Below, in pieces: positions 11,132 to 21,927 of a stretch of 64,000 nucleotides of DNA. Origin of the DNA: Crossaster papposus. Lineage: Eukaryota; Echinodermata; Asteroidea; Velatida; Solasteridae. The notes under the pieces were generated by a model that saw only the letters and a program-made list of their open reading frames with translations, did no database searches and had not been told where the DNA came from. The stretch covers positions 248,001 to 312,000 of the forward strand of contig JBAIAA010000597.1 of assembly GCA_037893245.1 (NCBI GenBank). Direction: 5' to 3'. A program made the position numbers and the translations under genes. Numbering within the stretch: position 1 is the stretch's first letter; the number at the start of each line of letters is the position of its first letter.

Positions 11132-11503
11132 CTGAAAACAAGGTAATAATCACAAATCGGTAAGGATATTAATCCATGAACATCTATCACTATAATAAAA
11201 TGCGCTTTCATTCCACATTCCTCAATCACGCAATATACAGGGTGGGCTTGTTTTTAGCATATTCGAAAAAAGCCCATGTGACTCCTGCCTCGCTTTAAAA
11301 GATGGGTTTGGTAACAAAAAGCTAAAAAACAATTTCCTTCTCAAGACAACGATATAGTTAGGTTTTTGAAGACATTACCTCCCCCCCCCCCCCCCCACAA
11401 CCCCCCCCCCCCCCCCCCCCCCCCGCAAAAAAAAAATTAAAAAATTAACAAATGAATTTAAAAATAAATAAATACAAATTACCTGCACGTTTGTTTATTT
11501 GTT
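11132..11503. other. Low-complexity spacer with poly(C) tracts
   Basis: Long C runs at about 11,382-11,396 and 11,401-11,424 are followed by A-rich sequence. Upstream sequence is unremarkable. The A/C-rich block sits at the 3' side of the reverse-strand LINE (11,504-13,680) and may include its tail. Confidence 0.5.
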
Positions 11504-13680
11504 TTAATTCCATTCATATTTTCGTGCTGCCTTGCTCCTCATAGACAAGAAAAACAATTTAGATTGGTATATAGACATTTTTTTATACTTGTCTAAGTAA
11601 AATTCTTTTAAATGCTTCACAAACACCTTTTTAGACACATTCGCCAAGTCATTTTTTTTTTTAAGTGGAAGAGAATTTACGATGGTTGGCAAAACATTTC
11701 TATAATTAGCAGAAGCTATATCAAGTCTACCAGTACTTTGCAAATGGATCAGATTACTTTGACGGGTAGTGTACGTATGAATATCTTGATTCAATGGAAA
11801 AAACGTATCACAACTTAAATTTAGAGGAAGTAATTTGTGAGAATACTCATAATAGTGGGAAACAATTTGAAGATTATAAACATCAACAAATTTAAGAATT
11901 TTGAACTTAAAGCAAAGAGTTGAAGTACGGGCATTATATTTGGCATGGCACGCATTTCTGATGCATTTCTTTTGCAGTGAAACAAGCCTGTTAAATAGGG
12001 AAGGGTAAATTCTAATCAAACCACCCCATGCCAAAACCCCATAATTTAAATACGAATTAACCAGTACATTATAAATAGAAATACTATCTTTTATCCTCAT
12101 AAATCTTTTGGTTCTATTGATAATATAATTTGCTTTAGATATTTTGTTACAAACAAAAGAAACCTGTTCCTTCCAGAGCATATTTTTATCAGTCTCAAAA
12201 CCTAAAAACCTAGTAGGCCTACTGGAGACCTTTTTAAGAGAACAATTCTCTAAAAATTATGATATATCTGGTAAGTACCGTTCCTTTTGCTTAGATGAGT
12301 AACACAAATAAAAGGTTTTCTCTGGATGGACTCTCAACCTATTAACTCTGAACCAGTCTTGTACAATCAATAAATATATATTTACATCCATTGCTAATAC
12401 ATTCAAATCAATCCCAGAAGCAAGTAAGGTTGTATCGTCAGCAAATAAAATAGGCTTTACAACAGAGCAACACGAAGGCATATCATTAACATAAATAAGA
12501 AATAATAATGGTCCAAGTTTTGAGCCTTGGGGAACCCCACAGTTAATCTCTTGATAGTTCGATACTACTCCTTTCAGTGTCACATACTGCCTACGATTGC
12601 TCTTAAGATAGTTACTGAATCATTCAAGTGAAACTCCCCTAATTCCAAAATGATGGAGCTTGTTTAGCAGCAAACTATGGTTAACAGTATCAAACGCTTT
12701 CTTCAAATCCAGAAAGACACCTAAAAAAAACTGCGAAGGATGCTGATTAACAGCATCTGTTAAATTATTATACAAATGATTATACAAGCATAGCATGAAT
12801 AGTACTTCTCCCAGGACGAAATCCGTATTGATTAGAACAAATCAAATTAGTTGACTTCATAAATAACAATAGACGCTTATGCGTTAATTTCTCTAAAATT
12901 TTAGAACAAGTATTCAATAAAGAAATGGGTCGATAATTACCTGGGTCCTGGGCATCTCCCTTTTTAAAAATTGGAATAACTTTAGCCATTTTGTACTCTT
13001 CTGGAAAAAGCCCTTCATTAAATGACGCATTAAAAATGTTAGACAGGGGGGTTGAAATAATATCAATAACTTTCTTTAACACAGAATTACTAATCTCATC
13101 AGGCCCAGAGTTAAACTTGTTCTCAAATTTTTGAACAATTCCAATAATTTCTAAAGGGTTTGTAGGTATTATAAAAAAAAATTAATGGGGGAATTAGTAA
13201 AATTTACATAATAATTAGCATCTTTATTAGAGGTAGGTACAGTCTGGGAAGTAGCTTCACCTATTGAACAAAAATGAGTATTAAAGGCATCAACAATTTC
13301 TTGTGCAGTAGAGATAACTTTGTTATTAACAACTACACAGTTAATGCTCCTTGAAGAATAATTTGGGGTACTTTTGATCATAGAATTAAGGAGCCGCCAT
13401 GTTTCTTTAGCATTCCCCTTTAAATTGTTAAGCTTATTGTGATAAGTGGTTTTGGCAATACGTTTCAATTTATTTAATAAGTTATTATACCTTTTATAAA
13501 AAACAAGCTTGGTTGGGCTTTTCATTCTATTAGCATAGTGTTTTTGTTTGTTGTAACAAAGAACTAATAAATCAGGAGTCATCCATTATGATTTAAAATT
13601 TCTACAACGAGTAATTTTATCTTGTACTAAGGGAAATGCTAATTCAAACGAAGAGTGCAGGATATTGTAACGTAGATTTT
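11504..13680 (-). pseudogene. Decayed non-LTR retrotransposon (jockey/CR1-like reverse transcriptase)
   Basis: Read leftward from 13,680. First comes a linker (about 13,660-13,169) with stop codons. Then come reverse transcriptase blocks: NYRPISLLNTCSKILEKL and [11 protein letters not shown] (13,082-12,780), [16 protein letters not shown] (about 12,710), GVPQGSKLGPLLFLIYVNDM with FADD (codons at 12,445-12,434), and the C-terminal thumb and tail (12,181-11,504) with VLVNSYLNYGVLAWGG. Segments 13,582-13,169, 12,583-12,257 and 12,181-11,504 share one frame, and 13,082-12,780 is in another, so at least two frameshifts plus in-frame stops (for example at SLE*FSNYL, near 12,620) separate them. The endonuclease is absent (5' truncation). 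The 5' boundary lies against a Gypsy LTR remnant. It is dead. Confidence 0.88.
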
Positions 13681-13800
13681 GCCTGGGGTCGACACAACAC
13701 ACAAGAAAGGATCCTGACTCAAGTGTTCCGTGATTTCCGGTGAATCTCTGCCGTTTATTGTGTACTCTCGCCTCAAAACACTGACATGAAGCTCACACAA
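13666..13800 (-). repeat. Partial Gypsy 3' LTR (reverse strand)
   Basis: On the reverse strand the segment contains a polyadenylation signal (AATAAA within CACAATAAACGG near 13,760) and ends ..CTACGTTACA at about 13,666, the CA-3' terminus expected of an LTR. It directly follows the pol C-terminus of the adjacent Gypsy fragment. The 5' edge of the LTR is not resolved, and no partner LTR is present in the window. Confidence 0.55.
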
Positions 13801-13811
13801 TCACGCGGTCT

Positions 13812-14906
13812 CTAGAACTGGTTTGAACCGGTTTGGCGTATGCACGATCCAGGAACGGGTTTTCCGGAGCGGGGGGAAGAAGAAAGTTTGGTTAACGCAA
13901 GACAATATCGGCTAGGCCGGACTACCTTCCGGCCGGCGAGAGTATACCTCCCGGTGCCTGGTTCTGTCGGCGGAAAAGGTGGCTGAGCACCCCCCGCCTC
14001 AGGCTCGTCCAGCCCCAGATCTGCGCCCGTCTTCTCCTGCCCGCCAAGTGCGACATCCGCCTCCGCAACGGGTGGAGACGCTTCCGCCTCCAGCACTTCC
14101 GAAGGTAGTTCTTCCTCATCCGACTGGTCATCCCTGTCCCCTGGCGGCCCCGCCGAAGGAACCCGGGGCTCTGGGCTAGATGCTGGTGATGGCTACCCGC
14201 CTGGAGGCGGCTGTCCTTCCTCTGTGACTCGGCTGGGCTCCACTGGGTGGCCCCCTGCAGCCCGTCTCCACCAGTCCACCTGGGCGTCACCCAAGTACGG
14301 CTTTAGCCGGTTGAAATGAACCACCTTGGCCTTGGCGCGAGACGACCTCTGGATCCGGTAGGTGACGTCGTCGGTCCTCTTCAATACCACAAACGGCCCA
14401 TCCCACCAGCACTGCAGCTTGGGCGTGCGACCCACCTTCTTGGAGGGGGTGTAGAGCCACACCGCACGTCCGGGCTCGTAGCCGGCACCCTCCGCCCGAC
14501 GATCGTAATGTTGCTTCTGGTGTGTCTGGCTTCCCTTCAGATGCTGTAGAGCGAACTTTTGCGCGCGCTCCATCTTCGCCCTCAACTCGTCTACGTACTC
14601 CTGTTCCGTCGCGTCTACCGTCGGCTCCTCCGGCTGTCCCACCACCAAGTCCAATGGAAGTCGCACCTCTCGGCCGAGCATGAGCATGTTCGGAGTGAAC
14701 TTGGTGCTGTCGTGCTGGGAGGAACGGTACGCCATCATGACGTATGGGAGGTGTTTGTCCCAGTCATCCTGGTTCTCTTGCACGAAAAGGCTTAACATCG
14801 TCTTGACGGTGCGGTTGAACCGCTCCATCATTCCGTCGGACTGAGGGTGGAACGGCGTAGTGCGGGTCTTGTGGACGCCCAGCAGACGGCAGGTGTCCTG
14901 GAAAAG
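13812..14906 (-). pseudogene. Ty3/Gypsy pol fragment: integrase C-terminal half
   Basis: Integrase inserts retroelement cDNA. On the reverse strand from about 14,906 the frame begins DTCRLLGVHKTRTTPFHPQSDG and continues into MMERFNRTVKTMLSLF, the core region containing the catalytic Glu helix. It then runs through AYRSSQHDSTKFTPNMLMLG to the GPY/F-like C-terminal module (GPFVVLKRTDDVTYRIQ, HFNRLKPY). Upstream domains are missing: the fragment starts abruptly at about 14,906. After 14,193 the frame shifts, and the pol tail continues as a Pro/Glu-rich stretch ending with GRKVVRPSRY (13,812-14,096). It is higher in GC than its surroundings. This family is distinct from the Gypsy at 16.4-21.9 kb. 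Confidence 0.9.
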
Positions 14907-15445
14907 GTGATCTCGAGGACTTGCGGTTTCTCACTAATATTTTTTTGTCGGGTGTGCAGAGGTATATGGAACTAATAAAGGCACCGGTTTCCTCTGCATA
15001 TCGTGCTAGACAAATGTCAAGGCCATGCAGTTGCATCATATTATTGCTACCCTGGAGTGTACATCACCCAGTGACTGAGATTTAGGAGTTCGCAGATGAG
15101 ATAAAACACACAGAAAAAACAGAAAATGTTACACTCTTAACAAATTAAATATTCAACTCTGCGTGAAGCATAAAACACAAGACAGGAATTATGCATGGAA
15201 TGGGTTTATTGAATCATAAAGATGTTATTAGTTTCAGTTCATTTAATTAATGCAATATTATTATAGTTCACAAGCAACTTTGTAAAGTGAAATAAAAAAC
15301 AATAACAAAACCTGCTTTTCAATTTTTTTCAATTTGTTTTTACTTTGAGCAGCTAAATACACCCGTCATTACTTTGAAAAACAGTCTGTGAGGATGGCGT
15401 CGGGAGGCACCGGCTGGTCAGAGCGCCCTCATGCGGTGACGGTTT
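14907..15445. other. Unrecognised sequence at Gypsy truncation
   Basis: A 90-codon reverse frame (14,764-15,039) straddles the truncation point, and its left part is only a shadow of the integrase. The rest is AT-rich with no family resemblance. Confidence 0.35.
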
Positions 15446-15504
15446 GTAAACCATACTTACTCGTCACCGTTTGTCCGGCCTCGCCATGCCGTCCACCATT
15501 TCAG
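15446..15504 (+). repeat. 59-bp direct repeat, copy 1
   Basis: Identical over 59 bases (GTAAACCATACTTACTCGTC.. through ..CCACCATTTCAG) to 16,340-16,398. This copy is followed by GTACAA, which gives a CAG|GTACAA splice-donor-like junction. Copy 2 instead continues into AATAAACC. The region between is AT-rich without coding signs. Confidence 0.92.
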
Positions 15505-16339
15505 GTACAATTTCCCTTTAATTCATTGTAAACTCTCCTACTTTACAGCTTAATCAATTAATCACACAATTTGGGTAGTTTTTGGATATTGTAGTAAACT
15601 TTCCCCGTAAGAACAGTGGTTTTATAAGTACATTTGATCGTCGTTAATTTCAGTCAACATGGCGCCCTCAAGAGTAACGTTGCATCTATTTAGTGACAAT
15701 CCAACGTTGGCGTTGCTACATTTATAGGGTTTGTTTACGTGCTATAATTGGATCCATGTACACGTTTACTGTATTTTATGTATAAGATGCCATGAATAAT
15801 GTTTATTGCTAGTGAACTCCGAGTGTAACAACTGTGCAGAGTTTGAGTTTTATTGCTAGTTGAGAGAATTATGTCCAGAAACAGAATATGAGCATTCTTG
15901 TGTAATGGTAACTTTACCAACATGTCCTTGTAATTAAGCTTGTGTATAAATAACCTGGTAAGAACAGATCACACACACATCGGTTGAATAATTAATTTAT
16001 TCAGAGGTCTTCCTGGTAATTGTAAGGTTTGTTGAACTCAACTGTATTTTATTGTCAAGTGGTATTAGACTTGTTCACCAGTCCTACCAGCATGACAGTG
16101 GACTTATATCTTAAATAATCTGGTTTATATTCATGTTCTACAAGTATATGCTGGTAGTACATCACTTTATTTTGTATTTTCGAGTGTGTAATAGATTATT
16201 ATCACTTTTCACTGTGCATAACTAGAGGTTTTACAGGGATTCACATAAGTGGTATAGAAACTTATGTAATTTATTAGGAAATGTATCTGTTCATGTACTA
16301 ATGGAATTTCTCCTATTTTCTGTTTATTCCTTCTTTTGG
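15505..16339. other. AT-rich segment between the two 59-bp repeats
   Basis: No domain or RNA gene is recognised. Short echoes (TTACCAACATG, CAGTCCTACCAGCATGACAG) occur. The segment may be the 5' LTR or leader of the downstream Gypsy element, or an intron, but no matching 3' copy is seen after 21.9 kb. Confidence 0.35.
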
Positions 16340-16398
16340 GTAAACCATACTTACTCGTCACCGTTTGTCCGGCCTCGCCATGCCGTCCACCATTTCAG
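16340..16398 (+). repeat. 59-bp direct repeat, copy 2
   Basis: Exact second copy of 15,446-15,504, offset 894 bp. It lies just upstream of what looks like the LTR end and primer-binding region of the Gypsy element. Confidence 0.92.
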
Positions 16399-16433
16399 AA
16401 TAAACCAATTCGAACCCACGTGTTGTGCGGTCC

Positions 16434-16460
16434 TTACAAAAGAGTCAGAAGTGGGATTGG
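16434..16460 (+). promoter_or_regulatory. Possible LTR end and primer-binding site of Gypsy element
   Basis: CCTTACA (ending at 16,438) looks like the CA-3' end of an LTR. A few bases later comes TCAGAAGTGGGAT (16,445-16,457), a string I associate with the tRNA-complementary primer-binding region of some Ty3/Gypsy elements (TGGTGTCAGAAGTGGGA type). The expected TGG start is not preserved, and no 3' LTR was found to confirm it. Confidence 0.35.
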
Positions 16461-16798
16461 TTTGGAACATTTAAACGTCACCAAATTTCTTTGGTGGACG
16501 GCAGCCGGTGTAAGCCTGGTCTTTGCGAGAGTACGTATCAGTCTGGTGCCCACAACAAACATACAGAAATACCTACTCGATGGCAACGACAGTGCGTGTT
16601 CGTCATGGGCCGGAGAAAACCTTGCGGTTCTCCCTGGTCGCAGGAAAATCGCCAGTGCAGTCCCTGAGAGTTGTGTTCCCAGCCGCCAGTGGCCTATGCT
16701 ACAACGGGGATGGAGAGCAGGTGGTGCTACCTTACATAGATGATGCCATCCTGCCACCGGAGTGAGGCTGGGGGGACCAAGAATTCACCCCACTCCTG

Positions 16799-17817
16799 GT
16801 GAAGCCCGATATTAAGCCAGACCCGACCAGTTCAACCGTCGTAATGGCCCCAGAGAGGAAAATCCCGACGTTCTCTGGTCAGGAGGATTCGTCTGGCCGT
16901 GCTACAACTGTGGAGGAATTTGTGACGTCCATCCGTCATGCCTTTGACCGATACCATGTCTCACCCAATCAGCGGGCACAATTCACAATATCTGCGAGGT
17001 GCTCCGAAGATAGAGGCCCGAGCCCTACTTGATACTGGGGCTGGGGTAGATGCTGTTTTGATACATCTTCAAGCCTCATATGGTGAACCACTCACCAGTG
17101 GGGAGTTGCAACGTCAGCTACTAGATCGCCGACAGCAAAAGGGAGAGTCTATCAGGGAGTATGCCGTGGCACTCCAGCGATTGTTCATGCGTCTTGGGAG
17201 GAAGGACCCGCAGCTCTATAAACAGCCAGACACACTGCTAAAAGAACAGTTCGTGGACGGCCTTGATCAGGAAGGATTGAGACATTCAAGTCGTGACCTT
17301 CTTGACAGGGATCCAGGGACGTCCTTCGCTGAACTAAAGAACTGGGTGATCCGACGATTGGCCGGAATAGCAGTATCTCTGCACAAGAATCTAAAGAGGA
17401 TGAGGCCTACCAGAAGTTGGAGGGACATATCCGGTCTCTTACTGAATCTGTCAACTCGGTCCTAAGTTCAATGTGGCCAACCCATTCGAGGCACCCAGTC
17501 GACACCCACCAAGCACCGTACCCTCGGCACTCAATTCACCCGGCAGCAACTGGTCCCAATTGGACGCATTCAGCCCAGAGCCAGCCGTTAATCTGTTACA
17601 ACTGTCATGGACAAGGACACTTCGCTCGGAATTGTCCTTTGCCTCGCAACGCACCACGCCAACGCTACCAGACGAGAGAGCATCAGAGCCACCCTGGGAC
17701 ACGGCACGAGGTCAATCTAACGGACAACGTAAGCCCTCGTCTGCAGGGAGCCAGGCAGTTAGAGGGGGAAGTTCCGGCTCCATACCTCCATCCCAGACCT
17801 TCTTTAGGAGAGCAGTA
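16799..17817 (+). pseudogene. Ty3/Gypsy gag, frameshifted
   Basis: Gag packages the retroelement RNA. The segment begins in a frame giving PTFSGQEDSSGRATTVEEFV (from 16,799). It moves by one base near 16,995 into a frame carrying ARALLDTGAGVDAVLIHLQ and QKGESIREYAVALQRLFMRL (to about 17,390), the helical capsid-like part. It then returns to the first frame from about 17,400, where a CCHC zinc knuckle CYNCHGQGHFARNC lies at 17,594-17,635. Two frameshifts therefore separate capsid from nucleocapsid. Orientation and order match the pol that follows. It is non-functional as read. Confidence 0.85.
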
Positions 17818-18177
17818 GCAGATTGCTTCGGGGTTGACGTTTTCTTTGATAAATTTCGAGTGCCTTGCTTACTGGACACAGGATCTATGGTAACTACAGT
17901 GACTGAAAGTTACTTTGACACGCACCTGAAAGGGAAGGGACCCCGACTTCAAAGCATTCCAGAACATTTCAAGCTTCTATCTGCTGATGGATCGAACATT
18001 CCATATCTAGGATGCTTTGAGGCTGATGTCAAAGCGTTAGGAGTCACAATTCCTTCTCGACTAATTTTGGTTATCAAGGGAACAACGGGTGGACCGCCGA
18101 GCCCGACACAGTGTATTTTAGGGATGAATGTTTTAGCAGAGTGCTGGAGACAGTTGGCGGTAATGGAAGACCAATGA
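17818..18177 (+). pseudogene. Ty3/Gypsy aspartic protease
   Basis: The retroelement protease cleaves Gag-Pol. The active-site motif LLDTGSMVTTV is encoded at about 17,869-17,901, with the D-T-G codons at 17,875-17,883. Further on, ILGMNVLAE is the second conserved block (usually ILG-x-N/D). This frame is shifted relative to the zinc-knuckle frame and is the same frame as the reverse transcriptase downstream. A single in-frame TGA (18,175-18,177) separates them, so the stop is probably a nonsense mutation within a once-continuous pol. Confidence 0.85.
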
Positions 18178-18228
18178 CATGTACACAGACTGAGAGATTA
18201 TCGCTCTGAACGTGTTTGGGAGAGAGCC

Positions 18229-20613
18229 ATGGCCCTTGTAGGGAAGCGGCTCAAGTTTGCTGTAGAGGAAGGACCTATTAGCCGAGCCTACCTTCCAAAG
18301 TATGCACCCTCTATTATCCCTGCTAGGCAAGCTGCTGTTATGCAGGCATCAGCACGAGCGGCGCCAGACCATATGGACTACCAGGCTGTCCTCGAGCCTG
18401 GAGAGGCTTCAAATCTCCCGAGCTCGGTCCAACTAGGCAGTTGTTTTGTCAAGGTGGTCGGGGGCCAGTTCGTCATAACTTTGGTCAATGAATCCAGCAT
18501 TGATGTTATACTGCCGAACCATACTTGTATTGGGACTCTGTATCATGCCGACGAGATCAACACTGAGGATGCAGTTGACGTGGTGACAGGGACCAGCTGT
18601 ACCATATCTGCCACTACTCGTCAGGGACAGCCCTCCCCAGTACCAGAAGTAGAGACTGGGAGTCAGCTCTCGTCAGAGGAGATGATGGAGTTCCTGGACC
18701 TCCTAAACGCACATGCCAGCATCTTCTCAACACATGACAGAGATCTCGGGTACACAGACGTCATCACACACCAGATCAATACCGGGTCTACTCCTCCAAT
18801 TCGACAAAGGTACAGATCTCTCCCGCCGTCTCAGTACCAGGAAGTCCGCGCCCACACCCAAGAGCTAATGGATACAGGAATCATTCAGGAGAGCAGCAGC
18901 CCTTGGGCATCCCCCATCGTAATTGTTAGGAAGCGGGACGGAGCCATTTGTCTATGCGTGGACTATAGGAAAGTAAATGCTGTGACCCATAAGAATTCAT
19001 TCCCCCTACCACGCATTGACGAGTCACTCCAAGCACTCGGCAAGGCAAAATACTTCAGTGTGCTGGACCTGACCTCCGGTTTCTATCAGGTGGCTATGGC
19101 GAAATATGACATCGAAAAGACTGCCTTCATCACTCCATTCGGCCTTTTCGAGTACAACAGAATGCCGTTTGGATCGTGCAACAGTCCTGCCACTTTCCAG
19201 AGGCTTATGCAGCGCTGCTTTGGGGATCAGGCCTTGGACAGCCTTCTAATCTATCTCGACGACATTATTGTTTTTTCCGACACTTATGAAGAGCACCTGA
19301 GAGGACTCGAGCTAGTGTTCAACCGGCTCAAACAACATGGCTTGAAGGTAAAACCCACCAAGTGTGCATTCTTTAAGACTGAAGTAAAGTACCTGGGACA
19401 TCAAGTTGTGGCTGGTGAAGGAGTGAGACCGGACCCAGACAAGATAGGTGTAGTAAAGGAGTGGCCACTACCCATAACCATCACCGAGCTCCGTGCCTTT
19501 TTGGGGTTCACAGGATTTTTCAGGAGGTTTATCAAGCACTACTCAAGCATTTGCTCCCCCTTATTTGCCTACTTGAAGGGGACCTCGGTGAAAGGGAAGA
19601 CTAGGCCGGGACCCAAACGCAAGGAGATCCACCTGGATGAGCCCGCAATAGCTGCAATCCAGACACTGAAGACAAAACTCACAGAGAAACCTGTTTTGGG
19701 GTTTGCTGATTTCTCTCTGCCATTTGTGGTGGAGACGGATGCAAGTTCTGCTGGCTTGGGTGCCGTGTTATCACAGATGACGGAGGGAGTTAGGACAGTG
19801 ATCGCATATGCCTCAAGGTCTCTTCGCCCAGCTGAGAGGAATGACCGCAATTATTCGGCATTTAAACTGGAGCTGCTTTCACTTCGCTGGGCTGTGTGCG
19901 GACCCTTCGGAGACTACCTACTGGGAAACAAGTGTATAATATACACCGATCACAACCCATTGAGATACATGGACACTGAGCTGCGCTGGGTGCAGCAACT
20001 CTCTGCTTTCGACTTCGAGCTAAAGTACGGGCAGGGCAGGAGCAACCAAGCCCCCGATGCCCTCTCCCGACTACCGTCAAAGCCAACCCTGCAATCGCCA
20101 GTCATTATGGAGGGCCAGAGCCTTGAGATGTCTTCATGCGCCGTTCGCGCTGGAGTGGAGGGAACCTGTGATCCAGGAATAGATCTACCACCAGTTTTGC
20201 CTCATCAAGTTCGTGTTGCTAGATGTGAGGGTAGTCAGTGCCTCCCGGGCTACACCCCAGCAGAGCTCAAGAGGCTTCAGGATGAGGACCTGATCTTGGG
20301 AAGAGTCAGGGAATATGTGGAGAGGGGCAGACGTTCTTCAAGACAGGAACGGGAGAGAGATCCAAGAGAGGTGACTGTAGTTTTGAAGCACTGGAGGCAG
20401 CTGGGGATAAAAGATAGAGTGCTCTATCGCAATTCCAGATTACGGACCAATGGTGTATGCAAAAGACTGGTAGTTCCAGCCCGTCTTCAAGAAATTATGA
20501 TGCGCTGCTTCCATGACGAGATGGGGCATTTTGGTCCAAAGAGGACATTGAAGTTACTACAACCATTGGCAAAGAATGGAGCAGTCAGTCCAAGCGTGGT
20601 GTCACCAGTGTGA
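18229..20613 (+). CDS. Ty3/Gypsy Pol: reverse transcriptase, RNase H and start of integrase
   Basis: A 794-codon open frame. Domains in order: linker (about residues 1-170); reverse transcriptase with CVDYRKVNAVTHKNSFPLP, VLDLTSGFYQV, TPFGLFEYNRMPFG and catalytic YLDD (residues 342-345, 19,252-19,263); connection; RNase H with VVETDASSAGLGAVLSQ (Asp about 504) and IIYTDHNPLRYM; and the integrase zinc-binding His pair in HDEMGHFGPKRTL (about residue 762). These catalytic residues look intact. The frame ends at 20,613 because of a small deletion or frameshift in the HHCC finger. It continues in another frame at 20,576. RT and RNase H could still be enzymatically sound, but the element as a whole cannot integrate by itself. 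Confidence 0.95.
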   Translation: MALVGKRLKFAVEEGPISRAYLPKYAPSIIPARQAAVMQASARAAPDHMDYQAVLEPGEASNLPSSVQLGSCFVKVVGGQFVITLVNESSIDVILPNHTCIGTLYHADEINTEDAVDVVTGTSCTISATTRQGQPSPVPEVETGSQLSSEEMMEFLDLLNAHASIFSTHDRDLGYTDVITHQINTGSTPPIRQRYRSLPPSQYQEVRAHTQELMDTGIIQESSSPWASPIVIVRKRDGAICLCVDYRKVNAVTHKNSFPLPRIDESLQALGKAKYFSVLDLTSGFYQVAMAKYDIEKTAFITPFGLFEYNRMPFGSCNSPATFQRLMQRCFGDQALDSLLIYLDDIIVFSDTYEEHLRGLELVFNRLKQHGLKVKPTKCAFFKTEVKYLGHQVVAGEGVRPDPDKIGVVKEWPLPITITELRAFLGFTGFFRRFIKHYSSICSPLFAYLKGTSVKGKTRPGPKRKEIHLDEPAIAAIQTLKTKLTEKPVLGFADFSLPFVVETDASSAGLGAVLSQMTEGVRTVIAYASRSLRPAERNDRNYSAFKLELLSLRWAVCGPFGDYLLGNKCIIYTDHNPLRYMDTELRWVQQLSAFDFELKYGQGRSNQAPDALSRLPSKPTLQSPVIMEGQSLEMSSCAVRAGVEGTCDPGIDLPPVLPHQVRVARCEGSQCLPGYTPAELKRLQDEDLILGRVREYVERGRRSSRQERERDPREVTVVLKHWRQLGIKDRVLYRNSRLRTNGVCKRLVVPARLQEIMMRCFHDEMGHFGPKRTLKLLQPLAKNGAVSPSVVSPV

Positions 20614-21414
20614 GAGATGCGCAGTCGGCAAACGTCCCACCAGACGCACGAAACCACCCATGGGAACCATACGAGCCACCGCACCCCTTGAGATAGTGGC
20701 AATGGATTTTACAGTATTGGAGCCATCATCTAACAACTATGAGAATGTCTGGTTACACTGCCTGCCCCCAAGAAGTCTCGCTGGGTGGAATACCTCCCCC
20801 AGTTAGTGTCCAGTTACAACAACATCAAGCATTCAAGCACAGGCTGTGGGCCATTCTATCTTCTCTTTGGAAGAACAGCCCGCCTTCCTCAGCACTTAGT
20901 CTTGGGAGTGGAAGAGCAACAAATTTGTGGTGCCAATGTAGCAGACTACATCAAGAAGCACAGTGAGGCACTCGAGAAGGCACGACAGGTTGCCCTGACC
21001 AACTTGGAAAAGGCAGCAGCAGCGAGGAAGAACTACAATGATAGGGACATCTTCGAGAAACCACTTAATCTGGGAGAATATGTCTTGGTGAGAGATAGGT
21101 CACACCGCAGACGGGCCAAGATTCAAGATTTTTGGGAGGCTGAACCGTACATGATCGTAGAAGAACCCTATGAAGGTCAACCAGTCTACATCCTACGTAA
21201 TTCTGGTGGCCACCAGAAAGTTCTCCATGGAAGTGAGATTAAGTGCTGTCCCTGGAACGTGGCCCTTCCAGAGACAGACACGCCAATCAATCAATCCGTG
21301 ACCACTGAGAGTGACCTGACATCTGACCAATCCACTGGCCCCACCACCACCGAGCCTACAGATTCGGATAGTGGAACCGGGTTTGGGCGTGTGCTACTGC
21401 CCACACCACTATAG
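20576..21414 (+). pseudogene. Ty3/Gypsy integrase with deleted catalytic core
   Basis: The frame starting near 20,576 completes the zinc finger (CHQCERCAVGKRPTRR) and begins the catalytic core (PLEIVAMDFTVLEPSSNNYENV, first Asp of the DDE triad). Directly after (about 20,745) it joins LPPKKSRWVEYLPQLV (frame from 20,785), which in other Gypsy integrases lies about 110 residues further on. The second Asp and the Glu are therefore deleted. The rest is intact: SSYNNIKHSSTGCGPFYLLFG, a long helix, and a GPY/F-like C-terminal module (DFWEAEPYMIVEEPYEGQPV, YILRN). It ends at 21,414 after an acidic/Thr-rich tail. Confidence 0.9.
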
Positions 21415-21516
21415 GCTGACCTTGGTACCACTCCGGACTCTAATCTACAAGAGACTGACCAGAATACACATCAGGATCCTGAGGAGGACCTACTCACTGC
21501 GGCCGAACACCGCACC

Positions 21517-21927
21517 TTGGCAGAGGATAACGAGATGGGGGAGCCAGCTCCGGATGAATCCACTCAACCCAGCCTGGTTGAGCCTGTGCCAAACTCTATC
21601 TGTCGCGGAGCCAAGGTACCAGATATGAGGGACCCAAGGGAGCCAAGTCCATCTGCGGATGGCCGTTCCCTGACAACGGATGAGCCAAATGGACGGAGTG
21701 ACTCGGCGGCAGGTGGTCTTGATAGTCTAGCATCACACCCCACCATAGGAGGCAGTTCTGACCCGGCAGATCTTCAAAGGATGCAGAGACGTTCAGCGCG
21801 GAAGACTAAGGGGGGCCCCCCTAACAGGTACATGTATCCGCTTTCAAATGCATTGCATCTGTTGAAACAAATGATCGCTGCTGATGCTAGTGGAGACAGT
21901 ACAGACTATGATGCAGACTCTGAGTAG
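21517..21927 (+). pseudogene. Gypsy Pol C-terminal tail, frame-shifted
   Basis: A Pro/Ser/Asp-rich stretch ends in RMQRRSARKTKGGPPNRYMY (near 21,777-21,836). The basic R-R-S-x-R..P-x-R-Y pattern is characteristic of the very end of Gypsy Pol polyproteins (compare GRKVVRPSRY in the other Gypsy here). It is in a different frame from the integrase tail (21,414 stop), so at least one indel lies between. It has no independent function that I can infer. Translation ends at TAG, 21,925-21,927. Confidence 0.65.

Noticed and set aside
13979-14795. Forward frames antisense to the Gypsy integrase
   Set aside because: Shadows of the reverse-strand integrase and its Pro-rich tail, kept open by high GC.
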